The notes below the pieces were generated by a model. The model was not told where the DNA came from. It saw nothing but the letters and a program-made list of their open reading frames with translations, and did not search any database. This document shows, one piece after another, positions 1 through 5,505 of a stretch of DNA of 5,505 bases (positions are counted from its first letter, which is position 1; the number at the start of each line of letters is the position of its first letter). Both the position numbers and the translations under genes were made by a program. Origin of the DNA: Deltaproteobacteria bacterium (GTDB lineage Bacteria > Desulfobacterota > Desulfobacteria > Desulfobacterales > UBA11574); NCBI GenBank assembly GCA_019314155.1, contig JAFCZV010000189.1, positions 1 to 5,505 of the forward strand, in the 5' to 3' direction.

Positions 1-445
1 GATTTCCGGATATGGGTCGTACAAAAAAACAATCTAATGGGAAGTGTGGAGGCCAAAGGCGGTTTTTTAAAAAAAAGGCATTAAATTTTAGGCATACTAT
101 CATGCTAAGTCCATGCGACGATCCTACCACTGAGTATCCATTTCAACATGTTGTTTTGACCGGCTTTCTCCCCTGTAAAACCCATCCTAAAAGGATAGTA
201 TTTGCGGGGGACTTCACGATTATTATTATTTGATGATATAGTGTAACCAATGGCTACAGCAGATGCATTAAAAGCTACAGTGTTATAATCAATTGGTTTA
301 ATTCATTTAATCATAATTTCTTTTTTCATATATGTTCCATGCGTAGCCAATTTAATCACATCCATTACGCCCTTCAAATCACCCTTTTCCCCTATGCAGC
401 AAGAAAGCGCTTCAAAAATTCAATGATTCAAACGGAATAGATCTT
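1..445. other. AT-rich intergenic stretch, no convincing gene
   Basis: No reading frame here resembles a known protein. The longest plus-strand frame (ATG at 12, 73 codons) has no Shine-Dalgarno site, starts with a lysine/arginine-rich low-complexity stretch and ends in four isoleucines encoded by an ATT repeat, so I take it as chance. On the minus strand an open stretch (365 down to 105) is broken by a TGA. Base composition is far richer in A/T than the downstream genes. The stretch contains an imperfect hairpin (169-211) and a short ATT run (about 219-231). It may be ordinary intergenic DNA or the decayed remains of a gene or small mobile element; the sequence alone does not decide. Confidence 0.6.
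169..211 (+). other. Long imperfect hairpin
   Basis: Bases 169-179 pair with 201-211 over 11 positions, including two G-U pairs (174/206 and 176/204). After a small internal loop, ATCCT (184-188) pairs with AGGAT (192-196) around an AAA loop. The two G-U pairs become A-C mismatches on the opposite strand, so the fold is favoured in plus-strand RNA. The downstream sequence is an ATT-rich run rather than a clean U-tract, so it is not a textbook intrinsic terminator. It could be a degenerate terminator of a gene left of the window, or a REP/MITE-like palindromic unit. Confidence 0.45.
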
Positions 446-468
446 TTGACAATCTATCCGACAATTTG

Positions 469-484
469 TGGCATCAAGGTTGCA
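469..484 (+). promoter_or_regulatory. Candidate sigma-54 (RpoN) promoter, -24/-12 type
   Basis: The sequence TGGCAT, five bases, TTGCA matches the sigma-54 consensus TGGCAC-N5-TTGCA at 10 of 11 specified positions. The invariant GG (470-471) and GC (482-483) are separated by the required 10 bases. Transcription would start near 494-496 and run toward the hdrA-type gene, leaving an untranslated leader of roughly 395 bases. Sigma-54 promoters need an enhancer-binding activator; I could not identify a clear activator palindrome in the AT-rich DNA upstream. A chance match is possible because the leader is long. Confidence 0.5.
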
Positions 485-876
485 ATTAAAAAAACCGTAC
501 AGGTCTTTTGGGTAATCAGCTTGGCCATAGCCTCAACTTCCACTTGGGAAAGAAGTATATTGAAAGGGAATCTTGATCAAAATCGGATTGAATGGTTATC
601 GCTCGAACAAGCTATGCAGAAGCAAAGGCGCCTTCCGACATGAAGGGGAAAAAAGCGAAAAAGTGAATAAGAAACGTCTTATCGGGTTCCAGATCGTGGA
701 GGAGGAATGTATTTAGATGAAGGCCGGAATATGAACAGCTGCGGCTACCGGCGCCCAGCCAATAAGTGATCTGTTCGGCAATTTCCCTGAGCTCCAATGG
801 AATCGGTTGGTAAAGACATTTTTGCGAACAGGGGCCTAAACGTGCTTGATGGGAGTTCTTAAGAGATTTTAATCAA
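485..876 (+). other. Leader / intergenic region ahead of the hdrA-type gene
   Basis: No convincing protein gene is present in these roughly 390 bases. A 65-codon frame begins with TTG at 446 but lacks a Shine-Dalgarno site and shows no recognisable motif; its start overlaps a TTGACA that has no matching -10 box. A minus-strand frame of 61 codons (797 down to 612) is also unrecognised. The stretch holds a 10-base palindrome AAGGCGCCTT (625-634) and a 20-codon ORF behind GGAGGAGGA (707-769). If the sigma-54 site at 469-484 is real, this is the 5' leader of the operon mRNA. No riboswitch or RNA gene was recognised. Confidence 0.5.
707..769 (+). CDS. Possible short ORF or leader peptide, 20 codons
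   Basis: An ATG at 707 directly follows GGAGGAGGA (698-706). Counting GGAGG at 698-702 as the ribosome binding site gives a 4-base spacer. The frame reads 20 codons to a TGA at 767-769 and contains one cysteine, three arginines and no run of regulatory codons. No family is recognised. It may be a leader peptide of the downstream operon, the ruin of a former gene start, or chance. Only the strong Shine-Dalgarno supports it. Confidence 0.15.
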   Translation: MYLDEGRNMNSCGYRRPANK

Positions 877-885
877 AGAAGGGGG
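877..885 (+). promoter_or_regulatory. Ribosome binding site of the hdrA-type gene
   Basis: AAGAAGGGGG, a purine-rich Shine-Dalgarno-like run, ends five bases before the ATG at 891. It supports this start over internal ATG codons. The start also places the conserved HdrA N-terminal CxCG motif at residues 10-13, as expected for the family. Confidence 0.7.
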
Positions 886-890
886 CGTGC

Positions 891-3800
891 ATGTCCGTCA
901 GGATAGGCTTTTATGTCTGCCATTGCGGAATCAATATTGCGGGTAAAGTCCGTGTAGAAGAAGTGGCGGCTTTTACCCGGAAACTGGAAAATGTAGCGAT
1001 CGCTAGAGATTATAAGTTCATGTGTTCAGATCCCGGCCAGGAAATGATCGAAAAGGACATTAAAGAACTTGATCTCAACAGGGTTGTGGTGGCCTCCTGT
1101 TCGCCAAGACTTCACGAGAAAACGTTTCAGAGTGCTTGCCAGCGGGCCGGGCTCAATCCTTATTTTTTTCAGATGGCTTCGGTCCGCGAACAAGTTTCCT
1201 GGGTTACCAAAGATGAAGATGAGGCTACCCGCAAAGCAAAGACACTGGTAGCAGGGGCTATCAACCGAGTCAATTATCATGAAAGTCTTAATGCACGCGA
1301 AGTCAATGTTCATCCTGATATCATGGTGGTGGGCGGCGGCATTACCGGCATGCAGGCAGCCCTGGACATCGGCAGTTCCGGACATAAGGTATATCTGGTT
1401 GAAAAATCGTCAACCATTGGCGGCCATATGCTCCAGTTCGATAAGACCTTTCCTACCCTCGACTGTGCCGCATGTATTGGAACCCCAAAAATGGTTGAAG
1501 TGGCCCAGAATGCAAACATTGAGTTGCTTTCCTACAGCGAGGTAAAGGAAGTCGCGGGATACATCGGCAACTACACCGTTAAAATCCGTCGCAAACCGCG
1601 GTATGTAATGGAAGATGTCTGTACCGGGTGCGGTGAATGCGTGAATGTCTGCCCGGTGGCACTCCCCAGTGAATGGGATGAGGGCCTGGCTAATCGAACG
1701 GCCGTCTACAGAGCCTTTCCACAAGCCGTACCCATTACCTTTTGTATCGATAAAAAAGACCGGGCGCCTTGTGTGAACGCTTGTCCGGCAGGCATAAATA
1801 TTCAAGGCTATGTACAATTCATTAGCCAGGGTAAGTACCAACAGGCAACCCAGTTAATTATGGATCGACTACCGCTGCCGGGAGTCCTGGGTCGCGTCTG
1901 TCCGCATCCTTGTGAATCTGAGTGCCGCAGGTTGGATCTTGATGAAGCGGTTGCCATTAGGGATTTGAAGCGCTTTGCCGCTGATCATGCGAATTTGAAA
2001 GAGCTCGAACCGCCGCAAATCGAGGAACGTTCGGAAAAGGTGGCAGTGATTGGATCAGGTCCGTCAGGACTGACCGTCGCATACTACCTGCGGTTAAAAG
2101 GCTACCAGGTAACCATCTTTGAAGCGCTTGAAGTTTTAGGCGGAATGCTTCGTGTGGGAATTCCGGATTACCGGCTCCCACCTGAAGTTCTGGATCAGGA
2201 GATAGACCACATTCTCAGCCTGGGTGTTAAAACGCGCACCGGCGTCAGATTCGGGCCTGATTTCACATTTGAGGATTTGAAAGCGGAGGGTTTTGCCACT
2301 GTATTTCTTGGAATTGGAGCCCATAATTCTTTGGATATGCAAATCCCCGGTGAAAAGGACACGCAAGGCGTTATCGATGCGGTTCGTTTTTTAAGGGAGG
2401 TTAATTTGGGCAATAAAACATGTCCAGGCAGCCGGGTTGTGGTCATCGGCGGCGGAAACGCGGCCATCGACGCTGCAAGGGTTGTAAAACGTATAGGAGC
2501 CCAAGAAGTCACTGTCGTGTATCGTCGCTCAGAACAAGAGATGCCGGCCTATGCAGAAGAGATCGAGAGCGCTAAAAAGGAAGAGATTCGTTTTTCCTTT
2601 CTCACCGCCCCGGTCGGGATTCTTCAAAAAGAGGGTATGGTAGACGGCTTTGAATGTATCCAAACCGAACTTGGACTGCCGGATGAGAGTGGACGACGTC
2701 GCCCGGTTCCGGTGGACGGTTCCGAATTCGTAATCCCCTGTGATGCGGTGATCCCTGCCATTGGTCAGAAAATTGACACATCCTGGGCAGCCCGGATGCC
2801 GGACTTGAAATGGTCTCGACGAAGCACACTGAACGTAAATCCCCAAACAATGCAAACCAGTATTCCTTATGTTTTTGCCGGAGGCGATGCGGTTACCGGC
2901 CCGGACACTGTGATACAGGCGGTAGCTGCGGGTCACAAGGCTGTCGAGGCAATCCATCGCTATATCAACGGCGAGGACCTGGAACTTTACACGCAACAGC
3001 TTGAGGCCTGGAAAAAACCGGGCACTGATTGGCAACAATTTCCGGAAGGGATTCCCCGAGAAGCCCGGGCCCATCCAAAGCATCTGGACGCCAAAATGAG
3101 TGCCGCCTGCTTTGACGAAGTGGACATCGGATTTTCAGAAAGTGCGGCCCAGCAAGAAGCCCGTCGCTGCCTTAATTGCGGTGTGTGCTGTGAATGTATG
3201 GAATGCGTTAAGGTCTGCGAGCCCAAGGCCATAGATCACAACATGCAGGCAGAAGAACTGGAGGTAAAAGTTGGGAGTATTATCCTCGCCACCGGTTACG
3301 ACATCATGGATCCCACACCGATGAAGCAATTTGGCTATGGTAAATATCCCAATGTCTTTACTTCTCTTGAATTCGAGCGCCTCAGTAATGCAACCGGGCC
3401 CACCGACGGCGAGATCTTTATCAGAGACAAAGACAGGGATTTTACCCTAACCCCAAAAAGCGTGGCCATTTTGCATTGCATCGGCAGCCGGGATGTGAAC
3501 TATCACGAATACTGCTCCCGAGTTTGCTGTATGTACGCCCTCAAATACGCCCACTTAATTCATGAGAAGGTCGGTCACGACACTCAAGTTTATAATTTTT
3601 ACATTGACATGCGCTGTTTTGGCAAAGGCTACGAAGAATTTTATCACCGGTGTCAGAAAGAAGGAACCCACTTCATCAGGGGAAAAGTGGCAGAGATTAC
3701 CGACCAGGCTGTCAAACCGGAAGAGGAGGGTAAACTCATTGCAATTGCAGAAGACACCCTTTTGGGAAGACGTTTAAGGGTTCCGGTCGATATGGTTGTC

Positions 3801-4301
3801 CTTTGCGTCGCCATCCAGGCCCGCAGTGATGCTCTCAATGTGGGGAGAATCTTTGGCGTCAATCAGGGTGCCGATGGATTTTTCTTGGAGGAACATCCCA
3901 AACTGGGTCCTTTGGATACAGCGACGGACGGCGTCTTTTTGGCCGGAGCCTGTCAAGGTCCCAAGGATATTCCGGATGCGGTTGCCCAGGCTTCCGGAGC
4001 CGCCGTCAAATCCCTGGCATTGGCCACTCTCGGGAAGGTGGAGATTGCGCCCACCATATCCTGGATCGATCCGGATGTGTGTGCCGGGTGCCGGACCTGC
4101 ATCGAGCTGTGTCCGTATACTGCCATAGAGTACAATGCCCGCATGGGCGTCTCAGTGGTCAATGAAGCCCTTTGCAAAGGATGTGGAAGTTGTTCCGGAT
4201 TTTGCCCCAGCGGTGCGGCACAGGTGAAGCATTTCAACGAGAAGCAGATATTTGCAGAACTCGAAGGGATCGTCGATTCGCTGCATTCAGTGGGAATGTA
4301 A
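891..4301 (+). CDS. HdrA-type electron-bifurcating flavoprotein with nested GltD-like NAD(P)H oxidoreductase module
   Basis: A cytoplasmic iron-sulfur flavoprotein of 1136 residues; no signal peptide or membrane segment is visible. HdrA proteins are usually about 650-680 residues, and the excess is an inserted GltD/NfnB-like module. Order seen: HdrA N-terminal domain (1-140; C10, C12, C45, C70); HdrA FAD fold with GGGITG (148-153) and DCAACIGTPKM (191-201); first ferredoxin cluster CxxCxxCxxxCP (244-255); GltD-type cysteine domain (C285, C294, C298, then C337, C341, C345); second FAD site GSGPSG (388-393); NAD(P) site GGGNAAIDAAR (520-530) followed by VYRRS; GltD flavin motif FAGGD (662-666); a seven-cysteine segment (760-776); return to HdrA (about 793-1050, with CIGSRD, CSRVCCMYA and FGKGYEEFY); C-terminal 2x[4Fe-4S] ferredoxin (C1064-C1074, C1095-C1105). 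By family knowledge the HdrA FAD bifurcates or confurcates electrons; the inserted module should exchange them with NAD(P)H. The arginine pair after the NAD(P) site suggests, but does not prove, NADPH. It resembles the long HdrA forms (sometimes called HdrL) of sulfate reducers. Partners HdrB/HdrC are not in the window. Confidence 0.93.
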   Translation: MSVRIGFYVCHCGINIAGKVRVEEVAAFTRKLENVAIARDYKFMCSDPGQEMIEKDIKELDLNRVVVASCSPRLHEKTFQSACQRAGLNPYFFQMASVREQVSWVTKDEDEATRKAKTLVAGAINRVNYHESLNAREVNVHPDIMVVGGGITGMQAALDIGSSGHKVYLVEKSSTIGGHMLQFDKTFPTLDCAACIGTPKMVEVAQNANIELLSYSEVKEVAGYIGNYTVKIRRKPRYVMEDVCTGCGECVNVCPVALPSEWDEGLANRTAVYRAFPQAVPITFCIDKKDRAPCVNACPAGINIQGYVQFISQGKYQQATQLIMDRLPLPGVLGRVCPHPCESECRRLDLDEAVAIRDLKRFAADHANLKELEPPQIEERSEKVAVIGSGPSGLTVAYYLRLKGYQVTIFEALEVLGGMLRVGIPDYRLPPEVLDQEIDHILSLGVKTRTGVRFGPDFTFEDLKAEGFATVFLGIGAHNSLDMQIPGEKDTQGVIDAVRFLREVNLGNKTCPGSRVVVIGGGNAAIDAARVVKRIGAQEVTVVYRRSEQEMPAYAEEIESAKKEEIRFSFLTAPVGILQKEGMVDGFECIQTELGLPDESGRRRPVPVDGSEFVIPCDAVIPAIGQKIDTSWAARMPDLKWSRRSTLNVNPQTMQTSIPYVFAGGDAVTGPDTVIQAVAAGHKAVEAIHRYINGEDLELYTQQLEAWKKPGTDWQQFPEGIPREARAHPKHLDAKMSAACFDEVDIGFSESAAQQEARRCLNCGVCCECMECVKVCEPKAIDHNMQAEELEVKVGSIILATGYDIMDPTPMKQFGYGKYPNVFTSLEFERLSNATGPTDGEIFIRDKDRDFTLTPKSVAILHCIGSRDVNYHEYCSRVCCMYALKYAHLIHEKVGHDTQVYNFYIDMRCFGKGYEEFYHRCQKEGTHFIRGKVAEITDQAVKPEEEGKLIAIAEDTLLGRRLRVPVDMVVLCVAIQARSDALNVGRIFGVNQGADGFFLEEHPKLGPLDTATDGVFLAGACQGPKDIPDAVAQASGAAVKSLALATLGKVEIAPTISWIDPDVCAGCRTCIELCPYTAIEYNARMGVSVVNEALCKGCGSCSGFCPSGAAQVKHFNEKQIFAELEGIVDSLHSVGM

Positions 4302-4393
4302 GCGATTGCGGATTTTAGTGTTTTTAATGTGTGTTTCGTTTCAGCCGCAGGATAATTCCGTTTAGATCGTCAATCTGAATCCAAAAAATTTCT
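4302..4393 (+). other. Intergenic spacer within the probable operon
   Basis: No ORF or clear terminator is present. TGCGG (4307-4311) can pair with CCGCA (4345-4349), but the 33-base loop and the absence of a U-tract after the second arm make termination unlikely. No promoter match stands out. I infer that the hdrA-type gene and the mvhD-type gene are cotranscribed. Confidence 0.4.
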
Positions 4394-4399
4394 GGAGGG
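4394..4399 (+). promoter_or_regulatory. Ribosome binding site of the mvhD-type gene
   Basis: GGAGGG lies three bases before the ATG at 4403 (GGAGG with a 4-base spacer). This near-perfect Shine-Dalgarno fixes the start of the mvhD-type gene. Confidence 0.85.
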
Positions 4400-4402
4400 A
4401 TC

Positions 4403-4825
4403 ATGACCAACTTCGAACCGACAATCATTGCTTTTGTTTGCAACTGGTGCACGTACACCGCTGCGGATCTGGCCGGAACTGCCAGATTGGGATATCCTGC
4501 CAATGTAAGGTTGATTCGAGTCATGTGTACCGGCATGGTCGATCCCAAATATGTGATCAAGGCGATGCTCGAGGGGGCCGATGCCGTCCTGGTCAGTGGA
4601 TGTCACCCCGGAGACTGCCATTATATCAACGGAAATTTCAAGGCCCGGCGGCGGATCAAGCTTCTCAAAGAAATCCTTCCCCGATTCGGCTTTAAAGATG
4701 AGCGGCTCAGGTTGACCTGGATCGGCGCCAGTGACGGAATCGAGTTCGCCGAGACCATCCATATGATGGTGGCACAGATCAAAACACTGGGTCCCAACGA
4801 GGCCAGAACAACCATGGTAATTTAA
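4403..4825 (+). CDS. mvhD: MvhD/FlpD-family iron-sulfur electron-transfer protein (hydrogenase delta-subunit type)
   Basis: A 140-residue soluble protein, full length for the MvhD/FrhD (FlpD) family. Hallmarks seen: FVCNWCTYTAADLAG near the N-terminus (C13, C16), an IRVMCTG segment (C42), and GCHPGDCHY with GN and R following (C67, C72). These five cysteines match those of the family, which binds a [2Fe-2S] cluster. The tryptophan-containing segment WIGASDGIEF (107-115) is the usual late motif. In methanogens MvhD carries electrons from the MvhAG hydrogenase, or from formate dehydrogenase, to the HdrA flavin. In bacteria it often sits beside hdrA without a hydrogenase. Here it follows the hdrA-type gene by 101 bases, so it most likely delivers electrons to, or takes them from, that protein. 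The gene symbol is by family; the donor in this organism is unknown. Confidence 0.92.
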   Translation: MTNFEPTIIAFVCNWCTYTAADLAGTARLGYPANVRLIRVMCTGMVDPKYVIKAMLEGADAVLVSGCHPGDCHYINGNFKARRRIKLLKEILPRFGFKDERLRLTWIGASDGIEFAETIHMMVAQIKTLGPNEARTTMVI

Positions 4826-4861
4826 CAGTCATTCCTTGTCTGACCCGACGGCGAATGACCC

Positions 4862-5505
4862 ATGATCGATGTAAAATGACGGCGATCTGCTGACCACGCT
4901 ACGAGATTTTTTTCGATCGATCCTCCGTCTGGAAGATATCGGTGCAATCCTGGTTCCACAACATCTTTCTGCGAAAAACGTCGTGATGCCGACGCTGGTG
5001 ACGGATCCCAAACAGCTGAACGGCACCGACCCTTTGGCACCGGTTTTTCCCTTGAATGCGGCCAAAATCGTTTCCCGCCTCACACGTAAGCCCATGGGCG
5101 CAAAAGTTGCGGTTGTTTTACGTCCCTGCGAGATACGTGCGTTTGTCGAACTGGTGAAACTCAAGCAAGGCCGAATCGAAGAGGTGGTACTGGTAGGAAT
5201 CGACTGCCTGGGTGCTTTCAAGAATGGCGATTATATTCAGATCGTTGGGAAAAAAGGAGCAGAATTCACTTCAAGGTTTCACAAAGACATCTTATCCGGA
5301 AAAAAATTGATTTTAGAAGGATTCGATCTCGCTCCTGCGTGCAAGGCCTGCGAAAACCCGGTCCCTGACGGTGCAGACATATTGATCGGACTTTTCGGGA
5401 TCGATACCGACAATCAACTTTTGATTCAAGCCCGAACACCTAAAGGAGAGAAGGTTTATGACAACCTTGATCTTTCCGACACAGAGGAACCAGCAGAACG
5501 TCCTG
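4862..5505 (+). CDS. FrhB/FdhB-like protein (coenzyme F420 hydrogenase/dehydrogenase beta-subunit family), 3' truncated by window, start disrupted
   Basis: The frame read from 4875 to the window end is open and resembles FrhB/FdhB-family proteins, FAD/[4Fe-4S] subunits of F420-reducing hydrogenases, formate dehydrogenases and Hdr-linked complexes. Motifs seen: DPLAPVFPLNAAK (from codon 5028), VVLRPCEIRAF (cysteine at 5127), GIDCLG (cysteine at 5205) and ACKAC (5340 and 5349). The C-terminal part lies beyond the window. The start is odd. The natural-looking ATG at 4862 reads MIDVK and then TGA (4877), whereas the conserved frame begins after a TAA at 4872-4874. One extra base in the AAAA run (4873-4876) would join them into a normal N-terminus. 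The first in-frame standard starts are GTG 4983 and ATG 4986, which would drop the family-like LLTTLRDFF...GAILVP segment. No strong Shine-Dalgarno precedes 4862. The gene lies 36 bases after mvhD, so it is probably the next operon member. Bacteria of this type need not use F420, so the partner could be formate dehydrogenase or another flavoprotein. Confidence 0.75.

Noticed and set aside
12..233. 73-codon plus-strand ORF
   Set aside because: No Shine-Dalgarno, low-complexity ends, overlaps the hairpin at 169-211, no recognisable motif.
251..349. Inverted repeat TGGCTAC (251-257) / GTAGCCA (343-349)
   Set aside because: Only 7 bases with an 85-base gap; too weak to call an operator or element end.
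446..474. TTGACA (446-451) as a sigma-70 -35 box
   Set aside because: No acceptable -10 hexamer at 16-18 bases; the positions overlap TGGCAT of the better sigma-54 match.
446..643. 65-codon ORF starting with TTG
   Set aside because: No Shine-Dalgarno, rare start codon, overlaps the sigma-54-like element, and the translation shows no family resemblance.
846..873. TTGATG and TTTAAT as a sigma-70 promoter just before the hdrA-type gene
   Set aside because: Transcription would start within the Shine-Dalgarno at about 880, leaving no usable ribosome binding site.
306..875. TTTAATCA repeated at 306-313, 351-358 and 868-875
   Set aside because: An 8-base AT-rich word is expected to recur by chance in such DNA; spacing is irregular and no dyad symmetry links the copies.
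1026..4237. Many open frames on the other strand or in other frames across the large gene
   Set aside because: They overlap a full-length coding frame with clear family motifs; their translations carry no motif and are shadows.
4307..4349. TGCGG/CCGCA stem between the hdrA-type and mvhD-type genes as a terminator
   Set aside because: Five base pairs with a 33-base loop and no U-tract after it.
5036..5051. TGGCAC as a second sigma-54 site
   Set aside because: The -12 half lacks GC, and the site lies inside the FrhB-like coding sequence.

Overview
The window looks like part of the chromosome of an anaerobic bacterium that runs flavin-based electron transfer. The best guess is a sulfate reducer or syntroph of the Desulfobacterota (former Deltaproteobacteria). 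Three things point there: a heterodisulfide-reductase-type flavoprotein (HdrA) joined to a glutamate-synthase-beta-type NAD(P)H oxidoreductase, an MvhD-type iron-sulfur protein, and an FrhB/FdhB-type protein, in one same-strand cluster with bacterial Shine-Dalgarno sites and a candidate sigma-54 promoter. The assignment comes from gene content alone; no rRNA or taxonomic marker is present.

Layout. Bases 1-890 carry no convincing gene. This stretch is AT-rich (15 G/C in the 60 bases 301-360, against 37 in the 60 bases 1621-1680 of the main gene). It holds an imperfect hairpin (169-211), a sigma-54-like -24/-12 element (469-484), and a short ORF (707-769) behind a strong Shine-Dalgarno. Bases 891-4301 encode one large protein of 1136 residues: a complete HdrA with an entire GltD-like NAD(P)H/FAD module inserted inside its internal ferredoxin domain. 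After a 98-base gap (101 bases from stop to next start codon), 4403-4825 encode a 140-residue MvhD/FlpD-family [2Fe-2S] protein. From about 4862 to the window end lies the 5' part of an FrhB/FdhB-like gene. Its first codons are out of frame with the rest, so it has either a one-base indel near 4873-4876 or an unusual start.

How the parts could work together. In characterised HdrA systems MvhD passes electrons to HdrA from a hydrogenase or formate dehydrogenase, and the HdrA FAD splits or merges electron pairs between high- and low-potential carriers. Here the large protein also has its own pyridine-nucleotide site, so NAD(P)H could be a direct donor or acceptor. The FrhB-like protein may link the unit to formate, hydrogen or another flavin-linked partner. 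HdrB and HdrC do not appear in the window, so the final acceptor cannot be read from it. The main points to follow up are the nested domain insertion, the disrupted start of the third gene, and the sigma-54-type promoter with its long leader.
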